A model generated the notes under the pieces. The model was not told the DNA's origin. It did no database searches and saw only the letters and a program-made list of their open reading frames with translations. This document shows positions 1-8,202 of a DNA stretch of 12,142 bases, in pieces. Origin of the DNA: Bacteroidota bacterium (GTDB lineage: Bacteria; Bacteroidota; Bacteroidia; Bacteroidales; GCA-2748055); assembly GCA_024244665.1 (NCBI GenBank), contig JAAEOI010000548.1, positions 1-12,142 on the forward strand, read 5' to 3'. Position 1 is the stretch's first letter, and every line of letters begins with the position of its first letter. The position numbers and the translations under genes are program-made.

Positions 1-1
1 G

Positions 2-1099
2 GATGACAGAGTATTTGCATTGGAGTATTTTGATGACAAGGTCTACTTGTCGGGAAGATTTGCAGATACCCTTCATTGGGGAGGCATTGAATTATCTACA
101 ACAGGTCCAGCAGACTTTGACATGTTTACGGGTTCCCTTGACGCCGATGGCAATTTCAGGGAAGCCAATAGTTTTGGAGGACAAGATGACAGCAAAGAGG
201 AATCCCGGGGTATTTTTCAGAATGGAGATAAATTGTATACTGTAATGATCTCTAACTCAGAGTTACTAGTTATTGGAGAGGATATTTACACTTCCGACGG
301 ATTATCCGATTACCTGATTGTTGGAGTAATTGGCTGCGACCCAATCTCCATCGACAACACCATCTACACACATGTTACAGGTTGCTATGGTGACAGTACC
401 GGAGCCATACAGATTGCTGCAAGTGGTGGATTTGGCGGGCCATGGCAGTACTCCGTTGATAACGGCTTGAAGTATCTGGATGCTCCTTATTTCCCGGAAT
501 TAACTGCCGGGGAATACCAGGTGTTGGTGATTGATAAGGAAAATTGTACCGAAGTGGGGGATTTGGTGGCTCTTACCCAACCCGATTCGTTGGGGATTGA
601 GGTGGTGAGTGTGGCTGATATTACGGCTGATGGTGATGGGTCGATTGTGGTTAGTGCAATTGGTGGTTCTGCGCCTTACACTTATACGCTGCAGCCAGGC
701 GGTGTTCCCCAGGTATTAGGGAAATTTGATTTTGCTCCAGGGGACTCGGGGTTTTATGTTGTAGAGGTGAATGATCTTGGTCAGTGTGGGCCGGTGGCGA
801 CTGATACCATTGAGATTAAGGATTATGTGTCGGGGGTGGGGATTGATGAGTTTGGTGGAGTGGAGTTGAGGGTGTTCCCGAATCCGTCGGCCGATTTGAT
901 TACGATTGAGATGCCTTTGGGGGCTGCTGAGGTTTCGATGGAGGTGTTGAGCCTGGCAGGTCAGGTAGTGATGAGAAGGCAGGCCTATACCACGGGTGGA
1001 GTGCTCAGGGAAACGATTGATGTGTCTGACCTGGCCTCTGGTATGTACATGCTGCGGGTAAACGGGCAGGCTCTCAAGTCGGCCATCGTGGTTGAATAG
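2..1099 (+). CDS. T9SS cargo protein, 3' part (SprB-like repeat and type A sorting domain)
   Basis: This is the C-terminal part of a secreted or surface protein exported by the type IX secretion system. The frame is open from base 2 with no convincing start, so the 5' end lies outside the window; 365 codons are visible. Residues of the visible part: about 1-60 resemble the propeller-like repeats of Bacteroidota cargo proteins (YLSGRFADTLHWGG, then DADGN). Residues about 116-180 resemble a SprB repeat (GCYGDSTGAIQIAASGG, then YSVDNG). The last 80 or so form a type A sorting tail, with the FPNPS motif, the GMYMLRV strand and the end KSAIVVE. The tail would be recognised by the secretion pore and normally cleaved, with the protein released or attached to A-LPS. 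There are four D-S/T-hydrophobic-or-T tripeptides (DTL, DST, DSL, DTI), which match the Bacteroidota O-glycosylation motif. The ligand or enzymatic role is unknown because the N-terminal part is missing. Confidence 0.88.
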   Translation, partial: DDRVFALEYFDDKVYLSGRFADTLHWGGIELSTTGPADFDMFTGSLDADGNFREANSFGGQDDSKEESRGIFQNGDKLYTVMISNSELLVIGEDIYTSDGLSDYLIVGVIGCDPISIDNTIYTHVTGCYGDSTGAIQIAASGGFGGPWQYSVDNGLKYLDAPYFPELTAGEYQVLVIDKENCTEVGDLVALTQPDSLGIEVVSVADITADGDGSIVVSAIGGSAPYTYTLQPGGVPQVLGKFDFAPGDSGFYVVEVNDLGQCGPVATDTIEIKDYVSGVGIDEFGGVELRVFPNPSADLITIEMPLGAAEVSMEVLSLAGQVVMRRQAYTTGGVLRETIDVSDLASGMYMLRVNGQALKSAIVVE

Positions 1100-1124
1100 A
1101 ACTGAATATTCATATAACAATATT

Positions 1125-1155
1125 AAAGGCTGTCTCGTTTGGGGCAGCCTTTTCC
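1125..1155 (+). terminator. Intrinsic terminator after the T9SS cargo gene
   Basis: The sequence AAAGGCTGTCTC (1125-1136) pairs with GGGGCAGCCTTT (1141-1152) around a GTTT loop. This gives a 12-bp stem in which two pairs are G-T. It is followed by a T/C-rich stretch with a later T run (1162-1168). The hairpin starts 25 bases after the stop codon, so it probably ends the cargo gene transcript and insulates purD. Confidence 0.8.
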
Positions 1156-1231
1156 TTTCCCCTTTTTTGGCATAGTCAAAAAACAGTGATGAGGATGATA
1201 TCCTGAAGCTACGAGATTAATGACAAAATCG

Positions 1232-1239
1232 TACCTTTA
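1232..1239 (+). promoter_or_regulatory. Weak candidate -7 element upstream of purD
   Basis: TACCTTTA differs by one base from the Bacteroidota -7 consensus TAnnTTTG and lies 38 bases before the purD start. No TTTG or TTG element is seen at the expected distance upstream, so support is limited. A promoter somewhere in 1156-1277 is expected because a terminator precedes this stretch. No purine repressor site or riboswitch was recognised. Confidence 0.35.
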
Positions 1240-1277
1240 GCAGGACCGAAATTGTTACTGAAAAACTCTGTTAAAAC

Positions 1278-2546
1278 ATGAAAATTCTGATCATTGGAGG
1301 AGGGGGCCGGGAACATGCCATGGCATGGGCCATTGCAAAGAGCCCTCAACTTGAGAAACTTTTTATTGCACCCGGGAATGCGGGGACCGCTGAACTGGGG
1401 ACCAATGTACCCATCGGGGTGGAAGATTTTGAGGGTATCAGGAAGCTGGTGATCGATGAGGGGATTGAACTGGTACTTGTGGGGCCCGAAGCTCCCCTGG
1501 TGGCCGGGGTGGCCGATTTCTTTAAAGATGATCCTGAATTGAAGGGTGTGGCAGTGATTGGTCCGTCGAAGGCGGGGGCTGAACTGGAGGGCAGTAAGGA
1601 TTTTGCAAAGGTGTTTATGAAGGACAATGAGATTCCCACCGGGGAGTTCAGGACCTTTATTGATTATACGGTTGCCGAAGGGTACTATTTCCTCTCTCAG
1701 CTTAAGCCGCCATATGTGCTGAAGGCCGACGGACTTGCTGCCGGGAAAGGGGTTCTGATTATTGATGATCTTGAGGAAGCGAAACGTGAGCTGCACAGTA
1801 TGCTTCATGGAAAATTTGGGAAAGCGTCAAAGAGGGTGGTGGTTGAGGAGCACCTTGCTGGTATTGAATTGTCGGTGTTTGTCCTGACCGACGGAGAGGG
1901 CTATGTGATCCTTCCCTCGGCCAAGGACTACAAACGCATCGGGGAGGGTGATGCAGGGCTTAATACGGGCGGTATGGGGGCTGTTTCGCCGGTTCCCTTT
2001 GCTGACGATGAATTCATGAAGAAAGTTGAAGAGCGCATCGTGAAACCTACTATCAGCGGTTTGAAAGCTGAAGAGATAGACTATAAAGGTTTCATCTTTA
2101 TCGGGCTTATGAATAAGGATGGAGATCCTTATGTAATTGAATACAATGTCCGAATGGGCGATCCTGAATCGGAGGTAGTACTGCCCCGCATCAAGACCGA
2201 TTTCGTAGAGATTCTGAAAGCCACTGCCGAAAACAGGCTGAAGGATCTGAAGGTGGAGTTTGATGAGCGTACTGTCACCACAGTCATGCTGGTTTCGGGC
2301 GGATACCCGGGCAGCTATGAGAAGGGAAAAGAGATAACAGGGCTGGATAAGGTGGATGGCAGTGTGGTGTTCCATGCCGGCACCCTGCCAGAAGACGGAA
2401 AAGTACTTACCAACGGAGGACGCGTTATTGCAGTCAGTTCGTTTGGAGAGACCATGAATGAGGCCCTGGAAAAGTCCTATACCAATGCGGAAAAGATCGA
2501 ATTTGAGGGCAGGTATTACCGGCGCGACATCGGGTTTGATCTCTAG
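1278..2546 (+). CDS. purD: Phosphoribosylamine-glycine ligase (GARS)
   Basis: This is a cytosolic ATP-grasp enzyme for the second step of purine synthesis. It joins glycine to 5-phosphoribosylamine with ATP to give GAR. Its length (422 aa) is normal for a stand-alone PurD. The N-terminal nucleotide-binding fold shows GGGGREHA at residues 7-14. The ATP-grasp core has the KADGLAAGKGV loop at 149-159, NTGGMGA at 229-235 and the family signature RMGDPESE at 292-299. The C-terminal domain includes VSGGYPG. The ATG at 1278 places the Gly-rich loop at the usual distance from the N-terminus and is preceded by TTAAAAC, with no Shine-Dalgarno. The DUF6427-like gene begins 13 bases after the stop, so the two are probably cotranscribed. 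Other pur genes are absent from this window. Confidence 0.97.
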   Translation: MKILIIGGGGREHAMAWAIAKSPQLEKLFIAPGNAGTAELGTNVPIGVEDFEGIRKLVIDEGIELVLVGPEAPLVAGVADFFKDDPELKGVAVIGPSKAGAELEGSKDFAKVFMKDNEIPTGEFRTFIDYTVAEGYYFLSQLKPPYVLKADGLAAGKGVLIIDDLEEAKRELHSMLHGKFGKASKRVVVEEHLAGIELSVFVLTDGEGYVILPSAKDYKRIGEGDAGLNTGGMGAVSPVPFADDEFMKKVEERIVKPTISGLKAEEIDYKGFIFIGLMNKDGDPYVIEYNVRMGDPESEVVLPRIKTDFVEILKATAENRLKDLKVEFDERTVTTVMLVSGGYPGSYEKGKEITGLDKVDGSVVFHAGTLPEDGKVLTNGGRVIAVSSFGETMNEALEKSYTNAEKIEFEGRYYRRDIGFDL

Positions 2547-2558
2547 CCTCCCCTGCCA

Positions 2559-3551
2559 ATGATTTTGCTGCGACTCTTCAAGAATAACCGGATGGCAGGC
2601 ATGGTGGGGATATTTATCCTTACCCTGGCCCTGTTTATCATTTCGATGGTCCGGGCAGAAGAGGTCTCCGGCTTCACGGCAATGCCCTTCTATAACCTGA
2701 TTTTCGGATCGGTTCACAACAGTCCCATCCTGAATCGGATCATCGCCCTGGCTTTCATGTTGCTTCTTGGATACATGCTGATCCGGATCGGTGCAAGGTA
2801 TGTTCTGCTGGAGATCAGGTCGTTCATGCCGGCTCTCTTCTTTATCATTTTCTCTGCAGCACTGCCCGAAACCCGGCAGGTAAGCCCGGCCCTGGTAGGC
2901 TCGGTATTCTACCTGTTCAGTTTTGCCATCCTGTTTGATGTAAGCGATAAACCCGCTGATACCTATTCGGTGTTCACCGCCGGGATCGTTCTGGCCGTGG
3001 GCAGCATGTTCTACCTGAAGCTGATCTGGTTCCTGCCATTAATCTGGATCTCATTGGTAACCCTCAGGACAGTGACATGGAGAGAACTGCTCTATCCGGT
3101 CATCGCATACCTGCTCCTCGCTCTGTTTCTCTTTACATGGTACCTGGGAGTAATGGGAAATGGCGCTCAATTCATGGAAGTTATCGGCAAGAACCTCGCA
3201 TTTGAACGCAGCTATGACCAGGTATTTCACTCATGGCACTTCAGCGTATTCATATTCTACGGATTCTTCCTGCTGCTGGTATTCGTGGCAAGCATATATA
3301 TGATCAACCGCTTCCAATCCAAGAAGACTGTAGTACAGGATATCTACCAGGTACTTTTCTACATGTTCATTGCCGGAATCGTCTTCTTTGCCGTGGTATC
3401 AAGATTTGAACCTGCCTCCCTGGTCTATTTCACCTTCCCGGTTTCATATATGCTCTCCAACTTCTTCCACAGGAAACGAGGCCATTGGACCCATGAACTG
3501 ATCATGTGGATCATCGTCGGGCTCCTGGTTTATGTGCAGTGGATGGCCTAG
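2559..3551 (+). CDS. DUF6427-like multi-pass membrane protein
   Basis: This is a 330-residue inner-membrane protein of unknown function. About eight to ten hydrophobic segments cover most of its length, for example residues about 14-31, 61-77, 88-102, 110-125, 138-155, 178-195, 225-246, 263-281 and 315-328. The start MILLRLFKNNR and the segment RSFMPALFFIIFSAALPE resemble the DUF6427 family of Bacteroidota as I recall it; this is family recognition by eye, with no known reaction. No catalytic motif or signal peptide stands out. The gene follows purD by 13 bases. It ends in CTAG, where its stop codon overlaps the stop of the convergent deacetylase gene. Its coding strand is rich in TTC, ATC and CTG codons, as expected for a membrane protein. 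Transporter, flippase or assembly factor are all possible. Confidence 0.78.
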   Translation: MILLRLFKNNRMAGMVGIFILTLALFIISMVRAEEVSGFTAMPFYNLIFGSVHNSPILNRIIALAFMLLLGYMLIRIGARYVLLEIRSFMPALFFIIFSAALPETRQVSPALVGSVFYLFSFAILFDVSDKPADTYSVFTAGIVLAVGSMFYLKLIWFLPLIWISLVTLRTVTWRELLYPVIAYLLLALFLFTWYLGVMGNGAQFMEVIGKNLAFERSYDQVFHSWHFSVFIFYGFFLLLVFVASIYMINRFQSKKTVVQDIYQVLFYMFIAGIVFFAVVSRFEPASLVYFTFPVSYMLSNFFHRKRGHWTHELIMWIIVGLLVYVQWMA

Positions 3552-4195
3552 TTCCCCGCATGATCCACCCTGGGCAGCCCGTTGGAAGGAATCGCCTTCA
3601 GGTTGAAGCCCTTTTCTGAGAGAAATTCCAGGGTACGTGGAAGTGCATAGTAGAGATTGTCGCTGGCCTTGTCAGAGTCGTGGAAGACGATGATGGAGCC
3701 GGGCTTTACGTTCCGGATCACGTTCTGAAGAACACGGTCGCCATCTAAAGATGTGTTGTAGTCGATGCTCAGCACATCCCACATGATCATGTCGTAGTGT
3801 TCAAGCACCGCTTTTACCTGTCCGGGCAGAATCCTGCCGTAGGGCGGACGGAACAGCTTTGAATCAATCAGGTTGCCTGCAAGCTCGATATCATCCATAT
3901 AACGCTTAATACTGGAGCGGAATCCTTTCAGGTGGCTGTAGCTGTGGTTGCCAATGCTGTGACCGGCATCCCTGATTTGCTTAAGCAGATCGGGGTGTTT
4001 ATCCACATTACGCCCCAGGCAGAAGAAGGTGGCTTTTGCGCCTGCCTCATCAAGCCTGTCAAGGACCCAGGGAGTCACCCCGGGGGTGGGACCATCATCA
4101 AAGGTGAGATACACATCCTGTTGATCTCCGTGGAAGTCCCACGTCATCCTGTGAAGGGCACGTGTCAGTAAAGAAGGTGGCCTTACAATCAGCAT
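3548..4195 (-). CDS. Polysaccharide deacetylase family protein (NodB fold)
   Basis: This is a 215-residue metal-dependent carbohydrate esterase (CE4/NodB) that removes acetyl groups from N-acetylated sugars. All core motifs are visible: TFDDGP (31-36, catalytic base and metal Asp), NHSYSH (83-88, zinc ligands H84 and H88), RPPYG (116-120), WD (139-140) and IIVFHDS (168-174, with the catalytic His172). No signal peptide or clear membrane anchor is seen, so it may be cytosolic or associated with a membrane partner; the substrate is not evident. It lies 32 bases after the DUF2723 gene on the same strand, so it is likely cotranscribed and linked to glycan work. The ATG at 4195 is the third of three staggered ATGs (ATGTATGTATG), and only this one opens the NodB frame. 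Its stop overlaps that of the convergent membrane protein gene. Confidence 0.92.
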   Translation of the reverse strand: MLIVRPPSLLTRALHRMTWDFHGDQQDVYLTFDDGPTPGVTPWVLDRLDEAGAKATFFCLGRNVDKHPDLLKQIRDAGHSIGNHSYSHLKGFRSSIKRYMDDIELAGNLIDSKLFRPPYGRILPGQVKAVLEHYDMIMWDVLSIDYNTSLDGDRVLQNVIRNVKPGSIIVFHDSDKASDNLYYALPRTLEFLSEKGFNLKAIPSNGLPRVDHAGN

Positions 4196-4201
4196 ACATA
4201 C

Positions 4202-4235
4202 ATATTAACGGACAGCATTCATCTATATTAACGGA
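4202..4235. repeat. Short direct repeat across a gene junction
   Basis: ATATTAACGGA occurs at 4202-4212 and again at 4225-4235, a 23-bp period. On the minus strand the first-transcribed copy contains the last Arg codon and stop of the DUF2723 gene, and the second copy lies directly before the start codons of the deacetylase. It looks like a small local duplication; no function is evident. Confidence 0.6.
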
Positions 4236-7200
4236 ATAGCCGCTCATAATCTTGCCCATAAACCGAAAGCCTCTCTTCGAGCCTTCTTGCTGCATCCGTC
4301 TCACCATATCCAAGGCACATGCTCCTTAAGGCGTTGATGTCCCTTACAGCTGCCAGGAAGTCGTTGCCATTCTTGATGAACCTTGGTTTTCTGCTCATCG
4401 ATAAGGCCTTATAATACTCCAATTCAGACACCAGTTTGGCTTCATATTTCTCCACCATTGCAGTTGCTGTGGCGGTATCACCTGTACTGAAATATCCCTG
4501 TATGATCGGCGTGATGCCAGCATTATAAGGGACCGTTTCTTCGGGCATATGTTGCACGCACTCATCCAGGACCATTTTTGCACTGTCAATTTTGCCTTCA
4601 TCCACAAGGGCTCCGGCCAGTACGGCAAATGCATAACGGTAGTGAATGGTCATCCTCAGGTTATTCTCATCCATGTAAATCCCCGGGGTATCAATACCGC
4701 CCCAGTCAAACTCCTGCATCAACTTCTGGTACATATCATCCGACTTTATGGCACCCAGGTAGTTGGAGTTGGGGGAGCTTACAGGTGCAACCCTCAATGC
4801 CAGTCCCTCCCTGATGAAATTGTTCTGAAGGTTCAGGTAGTTATCGGACGATACAGTGGTTGAATAGTAGATGGGGCGTTCCCAATCGTTATTTGCCATC
4901 AGATCTATCACCGTAAGCAGGTTCTTGTATAAAACCGTATTCGAAAGGGAGAACCTCACCTGATCCACCTTGCTGTCCTCAAATTGCTCGGGAACCACCC
5001 AATCGGGCAGGGAGGCCTGATCGGCCGGAATGACAAATTTCTTTGCGGGAATAAAATACTGGCCCTGCTTGAAACGCGGATCTTCGGTCAGCATAAATGC
5101 AAAGGCCTCTTTCAGTGGAGCATAATCGCTATCGATGGTTTTCATTAATCGCTCCATCCTGGCTGTTTCAGCCTTCATGGCCTCTTCATCCAGTTCGATA
5201 CGCTGTGCAATTTCAGCTGAATTGAAGGTCCTCAGGTAGCCGTAAAACTTCAGCGGATCCATATTTGCCTCCAGTGCCAGGATCGCATTGTAGTCATTGG
5301 CATGGTTCTGCTGCAGCAGCGATGATTCCAGAATATCGAGGCTGTTCGCATAGATATCCATCACCTCATCTTCGTATTTCTCCCGGTTCACATCGTATTT
5401 CTCCTTGATCAGCACACCAGCATTATCCACCAGGTAGGCGTAGTCGCGCTTGCCCTGCAGGTACTGCTCTTTGGTCATGCTAATGGGCAGAGCTTCAGAA
5501 TCGTAGAAGGTCATCTTCATCTGCTCAATGTACCAATCGGCCGTCAGGTAACTCAGGTTCACGATCCTCACATCGGTGCGATACCCTTCCACCTCCTGGA
5601 CGTACCAAAGAGGGAAAGTGTCATTATCACCGTTAGTAAACATGATTCCGCCCGGCAGACAGGAATTGAGGAAGTTCTTCGCAAATGCAGGTGCCGTAAA
5701 ACGGCCAGAACGATCGTGATCGTCCCAGTTTTCTTTGGCCATGATCCCGGGCACCAGGATCAGGGAAGCTGTCACCAGTACTCCAGCGGTGACAACACTT
5801 TTCTTCTTTTTCGATGCCCATTCAATTAGTCCGGCTACACCGATCCCAATCCAGATTGCAAAGGCATAGAATGAGCCCGAGTAGGCATAATCCCGTTCCC
5901 TTGGTTGAAGTGGATACTGGTTTAGGTAGACCAGGATGGCAAGGCCGGTCAGAACGAAGAGGAGTCCGACAACCCAGAAATCCTTCTGGTGTTTCTTGTA
6001 GTGGAAAAAAGCTCCTGCCAGCCCCAGCAGCATGGGCAGCAGGTAGTACTTATTGTTGGCCTTACTATCGGTAATAGAGGCCGGCTGATTACTCTGGGGG
6101 CCCAGCCTTGCCTGGTCGATGAATTTGATTCCGCTGATCCAGTTCCCTTTGGTCAGCTCACCATGCCCCTGGATATCGTTCTGCCTTCCGGCAAAGTTCC
6201 ACATGAAATAACGCATGTACATATACCCGATCTGGTAGCGGAAGAAAAAGCGCATGTTCTGACCAAATGAGGGGATTGAGATGGGCTTGCTGCGGTCGTA
6301 ACTATATTCACCCATACGTCCCTGAACAGGATTGCCCTGGGCATCCCTGCGCAGGTCATACAGATCAGCCTCATCCATCTTCGCCCAGTAGATATATTCA
6401 TTGGCATGCCGGTCCTGTGTACTCCACATCCTCGGGAAAACCCCCTTGGCATCACTGTTGTACTTATATTCCCGGTTTTTGTTCACCTTGAAATACTTGT
6501 CCTCGCCCTTGTAGTAACTGGGTTTCCCATCCTCAACCGATGTGGGCCTTGAATTGAAGAAGGCTCCATATACCAGTGGATTGTCACCATATTGCTCACG
6601 GTTCAGGTAGCTCAGCAGGGAGAAAACCGTGTCAGGGTTACTCTCGTCAAGCGGCGTATTGGCTGCGGAACGAATTACGATAACGGCATAGGATGAGTAT
6701 CCGACCACAAGGACAAACAGTACCAGGATGATTGAATTCCATAATACTTCCCCCTTCTTATGGGTATAATAGATCCCGAATATCATTGCCCCGAAGAGCA
6801 GTAAGGCATAGACCACAACCCCGGAATTAAAGGGCAATCCCATACCGTTTACAAACAGTAACTCAAACTTCCCTGCAATGGCAGTAAGTCCGGGAATCAA
6901 CATGTAATTGATAACCCCGAGTATACCCACTGAAACAGCCATGGCTGCAATAACTCCCTTTACGGAGGGTGTGTATTTTCTGAAATAGTAAACCATGATG
7001 ATGGCCGGAATGGCCAGCAGGTTCAACAGGTGAACACCGATGGAGAGTCCCATCAGGTATGCAATCAGGATCAGCCATTTATTGGATCCGGGTTCATCGG
7101 CCACATTCTCCCACTTAAGGATCGCCCAGAATACCACGGCAGTAAATAGCGATGAAGTGGAGTAGACCTCCGCCTCAACAGCCGAAAACCAGAAAGAATC

Positions 7201-7602
7201 CGAGAATGTATAAGCCAGTGAACCAACCAGGGCAGCACCGAATATGGCAACCATGGCCACTGGGCTCCTGGACTCATCGGAAGAGAAAAACTTCCTCACC
7301 AGGTGGGTCAGGGTCCAGAACAGGAACAATATTGTGAATGCACTGGCAGTGGCCGAAAGGACATTTATGGAGGCCGCTACCTTGGTGACATCTCCACCCG
7401 CAAAAAGAGTGAAGAATCGTCCCAATACCATAAAGAACGGGGCTCCAGGGGGGTGCCCGACCTCCATCTTATAGGCAGTTGCAATAAATTCGCCACAGTC
7501 CCAGAAACTGGCTGTGGGTTCCATTGTTAACAGGTATACGATAAGAGATACCAAAAAAACGCCCCATCCGAGTATGAGGTTATAGCGTCGGAAATTTTCC
7601 AT
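4228..7602 (-). CDS. DUF2723 membrane protein, GT-C-like (TMEM260/GT117 relative)
   Basis: This is an 1124-residue protein with an N-terminal multi-pass membrane part (about 8-310), a soluble loop (about 315-515), more membrane segments (about 519-620) and a C-terminal soluble part (about 625-1124). DUF2723 landmarks are clear: an acidic first-loop motif FWDCGEF (33-39, Asp35 and Glu38) followed by GHPPGAP (49-55), VEAEVY (142-147), QPRERDYAY (566-574) and NGDNDTFPLWYVQE (657-670). The human member TMEM260 is a protein O-mannosyltransferase, and the layout of an acidic motif in the first extracytoplasmic loop is typical of GT-C enzymes that use polyprenyl-phosphate sugars. A similar role here is inference; donor and acceptor are unknown. 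The helix-rich C-terminus may bind substrates. The gene has its own candidate promoter upstream, and the deacetylase follows 32 bases downstream. Confidence 0.9.
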   Translation of the reverse strand: MENFRRYNLILGWGVFLVSLIVYLLTMEPTASFWDCGEFIATAYKMEVGHPPGAPFFMVLGRFFTLFAGGDVTKVAASINVLSATASAFTILFLFWTLTHLVRKFFSSDESRSPVAMVAIFGAALVGSLAYTFSDSFWFSAVEAEVYSTSSLFTAVVFWAILKWENVADEPGSNKWLILIAYLMGLSIGVHLLNLLAIPAIIMVYYFRKYTPSVKGVIAAMAVSVGILGVINYMLIPGLTAIAGKFELLFVNGMGLPFNSGVVVYALLLFGAMIFGIYYTHKKGEVLWNSIILVLFVLVVGYSSYAVIVIRSAANTPLDESNPDTVFSLLSYLNREQYGDNPLVYGAFFNSRPTSVEDGKPSYYKGEDKYFKVNKNREYKYNSDAKGVFPRMWSTQDRHANEYIYWAKMDEADLYDLRRDAQGNPVQGRMGEYSYDRSKPISIPSFGQNMRFFFRYQIGYMYMRYFMWNFAGRQNDIQGHGELTKGNWISGIKFIDQARLGPQSNQPASITDSKANNKYYLLPMLLGLAGAFFHYKKHQKDFWVVGLLFVLTGLAILVYLNQYPLQPRERDYAYSGSFYAFAIWIGIGVAGLIEWASKKKKSVVTAGVLVTASLILVPGIMAKENWDDHDRSGRFTAPAFAKNFLNSCLPGGIMFTNGDNDTFPLWYVQEVEGYRTDVRIVNLSYLTADWYIEQMKMTFYDSEALPISMTKEQYLQGKRDYAYLVDNAGVLIKEKYDVNREKYEDEVMDIYANSLDILESSLLQQNHANDYNAILALEANMDPLKFYGYLRTFNSAEIAQRIELDEEAMKAETARMERLMKTIDSDYAPLKEAFAFMLTEDPRFKQGQYFIPAKKFVIPADQASLPDWVVPEQFEDSKVDQVRFSLSNTVLYKNLLTVIDLMANNDWERPIYYSTTVSSDNYLNLQNNFIREGLALRVAPVSSPNSNYLGAIKSDDMYQKLMQEFDWGGIDTPGIYMDENNLRMTIHYRYAFAVLAGALVDEGKIDSAKMVLDECVQHMPEETVPYNAGITPIIQGYFSTGDTATATAMVEKYEAKLVSELEYYKALSMSRKPRFIKNGNDFLAAVRDINALRSMCLGYGETDAARRLEERLSVYGQDYERLFR

Positions 7603-7634
7603 TCATTCAGAGTATGTGGTGACTAAAAAGTATG

Positions 7635-7666
7635 CAAATATATAATAATTATAGGTTTGAGGTCAA
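7635..7666 (-). promoter_or_regulatory. Candidate sigma-ABfr promoter for the DUF2723 gene
   Basis: On the minus strand TATATTTG (7642-7635) is a full match to the -7 consensus TAnnTTTG. A TTG (7666-7664) lies 21 bases upstream as a possible -33 element. The motif is about 32 bases ahead of the start codon in an AT-rich gap between the glycosylase stop and the DUF2723 start. The DUF2723-deacetylase pair could therefore be expressed apart from the two genes upstream. Confidence 0.55.
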
Positions 7667-7686
7667 GGGGCAGGCTTCTCTAAAGG

Positions 7687-8202
7687 TTAAAGATTCATAA
7701 GAAAGCGCCAGGGCTTACTCTTCCAGGGCTCCCCGGCATAATCGATCCCCACCCTCGGAGCACTTGTATAAGAAGGAAGATTTTCGCTCTCCTCAATCCC
7801 GATTCGGCCCGAAGTCACCAGGTCCTCCCCGTTAAAACTCTTATCCACCCCGATCAGCCGGGTTACTCTGCCGGGGCCGCTGACCTCGCTAAGCCCCCTG
7901 ATCAGCACTGCCTGAGGTGTACCTTCCATTGAAGTGACCACATTCATCATCCAGTACATACCATAGATCAGGTACATATATACATGTCCGCCATCACCAA
8001 ACATCACCTCGGTCCGCCTGGTCCGGCCCTTACTGGCATGACAGGCCAGGTCGTCCACTCCCCTGTATGCCTCGGTTTCCGTAATGATATAAATAGATTT
8101 ACTGCCGTCAGCGTCAGCCATCACGAGCCGTTTACCCAAAAGCTCCGGGGCAACCTCAAGAACATCGCGGCGAAAAAATGCCCTGTCAAGCCTTCCGTGC
8201 AT
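7687..8202 (-). CDS. mpg: DNA-3-methyladenine glycosylase (AAG/MPG family)
   Basis: This is a monofunctional base excision repair enzyme that removes alkylated purines such as 3-methyladenine from DNA. At 171 residues it is slightly shorter than most family members. Landmarks aligned by eye to human AAG: ETEAY (42-46), where Glu44 corresponds to the catalytic Glu125 and Tyr46 to the base-stacking Tyr127; His55 matches His136; the YLIYGMYWMMN strand (77-87) carries the intercalating region; VLIRG (99-103) holds Arg102, matching Arg182; SGPGRVTRLIGVDKSFNG (108-125) is typical. The ATG at 8202 is the only start in frame before an upstream stop. It lies inside the end of the preceding gene (17-nt overlap), which implies coupled translation. 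AGGAGGA touches the ATG, too close for a normal Shine-Dalgarno. It has no evident functional link with its glycan neighbours. Confidence 0.95.
   Translation of the reverse strand: MHGRLDRAFFRRDVLEVAPELLGKRLVMADADGSKSIYIITETEAYRGVDDLACHASKGRTRRTEVMFGDGGHVYMYLIYGMYWMMNVVTSMEGTPQAVLIRGLSEVSGPGRVTRLIGVDKSFNGEDLVTSGRIGIEESENLPSYTSAPRVGIDYAGEPWKSKPWRFLMNL

Noticed and set aside
1827..2717. Open frame of 296 codons on the minus strand across the 3' end of purD
   Set aside because: It lies opposite purD, whose ATP-grasp motifs are unmistakable, and its own translation is rich in His, Gln and Arg without any recognisable domain.
2559..3551. Shift to a C-rich coding strand after purD considered as a sign of horizontal transfer
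   Set aside because: Membrane-protein codons (TTC, ATC, CTG) explain most of it, and the gene follows purD closely in an ordinary setting.
3585..3599. GAAGG/CCTTC stem just past the convergent stops considered as a terminator
   Set aside because: It is a five-base stem within the deacetylase coding region with no T run on either side.
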